A DNA stretch of 64,000 nucleotides from Baylisascaris procyonis (Eukaryota > Nematoda > Chromadorea > Rhabditida > Ascarididae). Position 1 is the first letter of the stretch, and each line of letters starts with the position of its first letter. Where the stretch lies: assembly GCA_037389465.1 (NCBI GenBank), contig JAZARR010000197.1, positions 2,590,501 to 2,654,500 on the forward strand, read 5' to 3'. The position numbers were made by a program, and so were the translations under genes. The notes beneath the pieces were generated by a model. That model was not told the origin of the DNA. It saw only the letters and a program-made list of their open reading frames with translations, and did not search any database. Of the stretch, positions 61,701 through 64,000 are shown piece by piece.

Positions 61701-63115
61701 AAAGAGGTCAATCCCTTTGGGTGATTTAATCTGTGATGTTTGTTGGCATCCTTCGAATAATTGCTTCGCGACATCCAGTAAGGATCATCCAATCCATATT
61801 TGGGATGTTGGTGGAAACCGGGTGCTTTCATTCCGTGGAATAAACCATTTGGTAAGTGTGGTGTTAGATTGTTGCCGAATCGTGGACTATAAATGAAAAC
61901 GAGTTAAAATGCTTTGGTCAAAGGGAAGTTAACGGTTATCTGTGGTTATCTTTTGAGTTTTTATTATTATTTTGTGTTTGTTTTGGACAATTGCGATATG
62001 AAACGATAGGTAGGTGATGGACAAATCTTAGTGAAACCTTCCCGTCGAATGAATAAACGTAAGTGAATCGGTGATCCGGCATGAAATACTGCAATAGGTA
62101 GATGAATGAAATGTGACAAAATGAAGACGGAAATTACGACATTTTACGAACAAGCAGTAAAGTGTTTTATGGCTGAGGTGCAAAATGTCACCGAAGTGCT
62201 TTTTTTGGGAGAGAGAGAGAGAGAGGGAGTGAGAAAGGTGCGTAAATTCTAGTGACTTTTTTATGTTTATGATGTTATAAGTAATGAAAAAGAGTAGGAA
62301 GCTGCATTAATATAAATATATCACAAAAAAAAAATTTCCTTTCATTATTGTTTAAATATATTTTATTTTTATTATAAATATATCAAATTTCCTTTTGTAA
62401 AAGAATTATTTTTAAAGTTTAAGATATTTTTCTACAATTCTGCAATTTCATGGCCATTATTCGTCTTTTTTTTCAAATTCATAAATTCTTCTCGGTGACC
62501 ATCAAATTCTTTTCGATTTTATGAAGATTTCACCGCGTTTATGCTCATTTATGAGGTCTACTGATGAAATTACGTTGAATTAATGTTACCTATACAGGAT
62601 GAACTAACAAGTGCGTATTCGACGTGTTTTTCATTGGATGGACGTTTTTTATATGGAGGCTATGAGAAGGCTATTCGAATCTTCGACATGACATCTTCGG
62701 GACGTCAGATCAAAGAGATTTCAACTTGGAGTGAGTCGGATTTTTATGTAACAACTTTTTTATACTTGTTTTATAATGGTGGCGGATGGACGTGTTGCTC
62801 TATTTTCAACGGTATCTTTTCTTTAAGTCTTGTCATGCCTCAGTTAGCTGCTTAGCATAGGTTGGCCTGTAGGCATCATACTATGTCACATAGGACCATC
62901 AGCTAGGCAGGATGATATATTCACTGTATTGTATTGAACGTTACAGTAATATGGCTGATATTACCCCTGGCGTTATGGTTGGAAGGGGACAATAAAGTGA
63001 ATGCAGGTTAATTTTTCAGAGAAGAAAATTGGTGGTCAGAAAGCGATAATTTCTTGCATCGCAATGAATCCAACGATGCCTGGCGTCTATGCAACCAGCT
63101 GTTATGGAAAGACAT
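58709..63115 (+). CDS. WRAP53: WRAP53/TCAB1 (telomerase Cajal body protein 1), 3'-truncated by window
   Basis: WD40 protein that binds the CAB box of scaRNAs and telomerase RNA and delivers them to Cajal bodies (established in vertebrates). Exons: 58709-58873, 59300-59452, 60604-60771, 60930-61202, 61693-61851, 62598-62730, 63020-63115 (open, phase 1); 382 residues seen. Residues 1-200 are charged and unlike vertebrate WRAP53: a basic RNERLREERRHDKAMRKG, an acidic/Gly stretch, then a helical KQIEKKRTKFEMNFANLQ. WD repeats start near residue 220: VKCCKWNANGTHLL, DLICDVCWHPSNN, HPIHIWDVGGN, the highly conserved NHLDELTSAYSTCFSLDG, and KAIISCIAMNPTMPGVYA. The order and spacing match human WRAP53. 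Exon 4 uses an AAG acceptor. The remaining WD repeats are expected beyond the right edge; nothing in 63116-64000 continues them. Confidence 0.91.
62208..62228 (+). repeat. (GA)n microsatellite
   Basis: Short GA dinucleotide run in the WRAP53 intron 61852-62597. Confidence 0.9.
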
Positions 63116-64000
63116 GTTAGTTTTTTCCCAAAAAAATATTATCGCATTCTCTAATTTCCAAACATTACCAATGTAAAGCGTCATTGTTTGCTTACGTTTT
63201 TGGGCAAGGATCAGTATCTGCCTACCTTTTCGGGCAAAATCGAATGCTCTATGATGAATACTTCCTTTCCGTTGCGTCCATGCTGTTATGGTGCTAGGTA
63301 TATCCTCCCATTATTCTTGTTCGTACCCGGTCTTTTCTTTTTTTTTTTTTGCGGAAGTTCGATATTATCTCTTTCTTATCGTTCGTTTTAAAGCTCCATT
63401 TCTTTTTTTGTAAATTTTTTGGAATCTGAACACTAATTCCGATCTCACCACTCGTTAGAGGTTGTATCTCGGAAAAATTTCATCCGCGGAGATTGTTTTC
63501 ACCTTGCTTTAAAACTCTTCCAGTCGTGGAGTTTCTTTCTCCCGAGCATGCAAATCTTATTGATATTTAAAAACAATTAAATCTATCACAATAGAGACAT
63601 CCTGGTTCGCTTTGTACTACTTAATCTTAGGATCCAGTACGATTTTCTTAAATGGGGTAAATAAAGATTGGGATTCAACTGTTTTCAGTGGGGACTAAGG
63701 TTTTATACGGGCGACATCGTTTGCACCTAGACCTCGATGCTATTTATGACGCTGTTTGTGAGTTGTCAGGGTCAGCTCGTCATTGAACAATAGCTGAGCT
63801 AGCTTGTGCGCGAGAATGATTACCTGTACTGAATATCTGTGTAGTTTTCATTTTAATATCGTAGAATTTTAATTCCAGCCACGTCTTGATACTTTATAGC
63901 TGTGCCACCCAGCTGGTACTGCATACTTCAGAAATGCTTTCAAAGAGGGACACCGTTTTATGTACACTCTCATTGAGATAGGATTTGATATCTGCATAAC
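63116..64000 (+). other. WRAP53 intron running off the window
   Basis: The exon ending at 63115 must splice, because its frame meets TAG four bases later. The 885 bases to the right edge contain poly-T and AT-rich sequence and no exon that continues the WD40 repeat. Confidence 0.6.

Noticed and set aside
63691..63770. Possible next WRAP53 exon after TGTTTTCAG
   Set aside because: The in-phase translation (LGTKVLYGRHRL...) does not resemble the expected WD repeat that follows YATSCYGK in this family.

Overview
The window is intron-rich eukaryotic DNA, low in GC (roughly a third, by eye), and almost certainly from a nematode. Evidence for this is the pattern of nematode-like gene fragments, an MSP-fold exon, long introns, and splice acceptors placed 0-14 bases before start codons in four genes, as expected for spliced-leader trans-splicing. 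Intron sizes of a few hundred to about 3,000 bases, and acceptors that are not strictly TTTTCAG, fit Spirurina (ascarid/filarial-type) better than Caenorhabditis, but the exact group is an inference. There are no prokaryotic features.

Four conserved genes were reassembled exon by exon on the + strand, each with phases that close. (1) 36-9874: the 3' part of a class IIa histone deacetylase (hda-4/HDAC4 type), 9 exons, 480 residues, with the whole catalytic domain; its 5' end lies outside the window. (2) 18668-37673: a GCC2/GCC185-type golgin, about 17 exons and 737 residues, coiled coil followed by a C-terminal GRIP domain. (3) 46063-56244: RINT1/Tip20-type subunit of the Dsl1/NRZ tether, 14 exons, 756 residues. 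(4) 58709 to beyond 63115: WRAP53/TCAB1 (telomerase Cajal body protein), WD40 repeats, running off the right edge.

Between the golgin and RINT1 (37.7-46.1 kb) lie smaller, less certain genes: a minus-strand MSP-domain gene (39375-42322), the last three exons of a Ser/Pro-rich plus-strand protein with an acidic tail (42514-44284), and a 67-codon minus-strand ORF (44318-44521). The region 9.9-18.7 kb has no recognisable gene but holds a 33-bp minisatellite and several simple repeats. A decayed LINE reverse-transcriptase tail sits in the first golgin intron.

Two neighbours, GCC2 and RINT1, act in retrograde membrane traffic (endosome to Golgi, and Golgi to ER). The other two are nuclear: a chromatin/transcription regulator and an RNP-localisation factor. 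I see no operon: gaps are kilobases long. The most interesting points are a class IIa deacetylase that keeps the catalytic tyrosine, an open frame continuing past its TGA, a GC-AG intron and a 12-nt microexon in the golgin, several AAG splice acceptors, minisatellites that carry a splice-donor motif in every unit, and a nematode WRAP53 with a long unfamiliar N-terminus.
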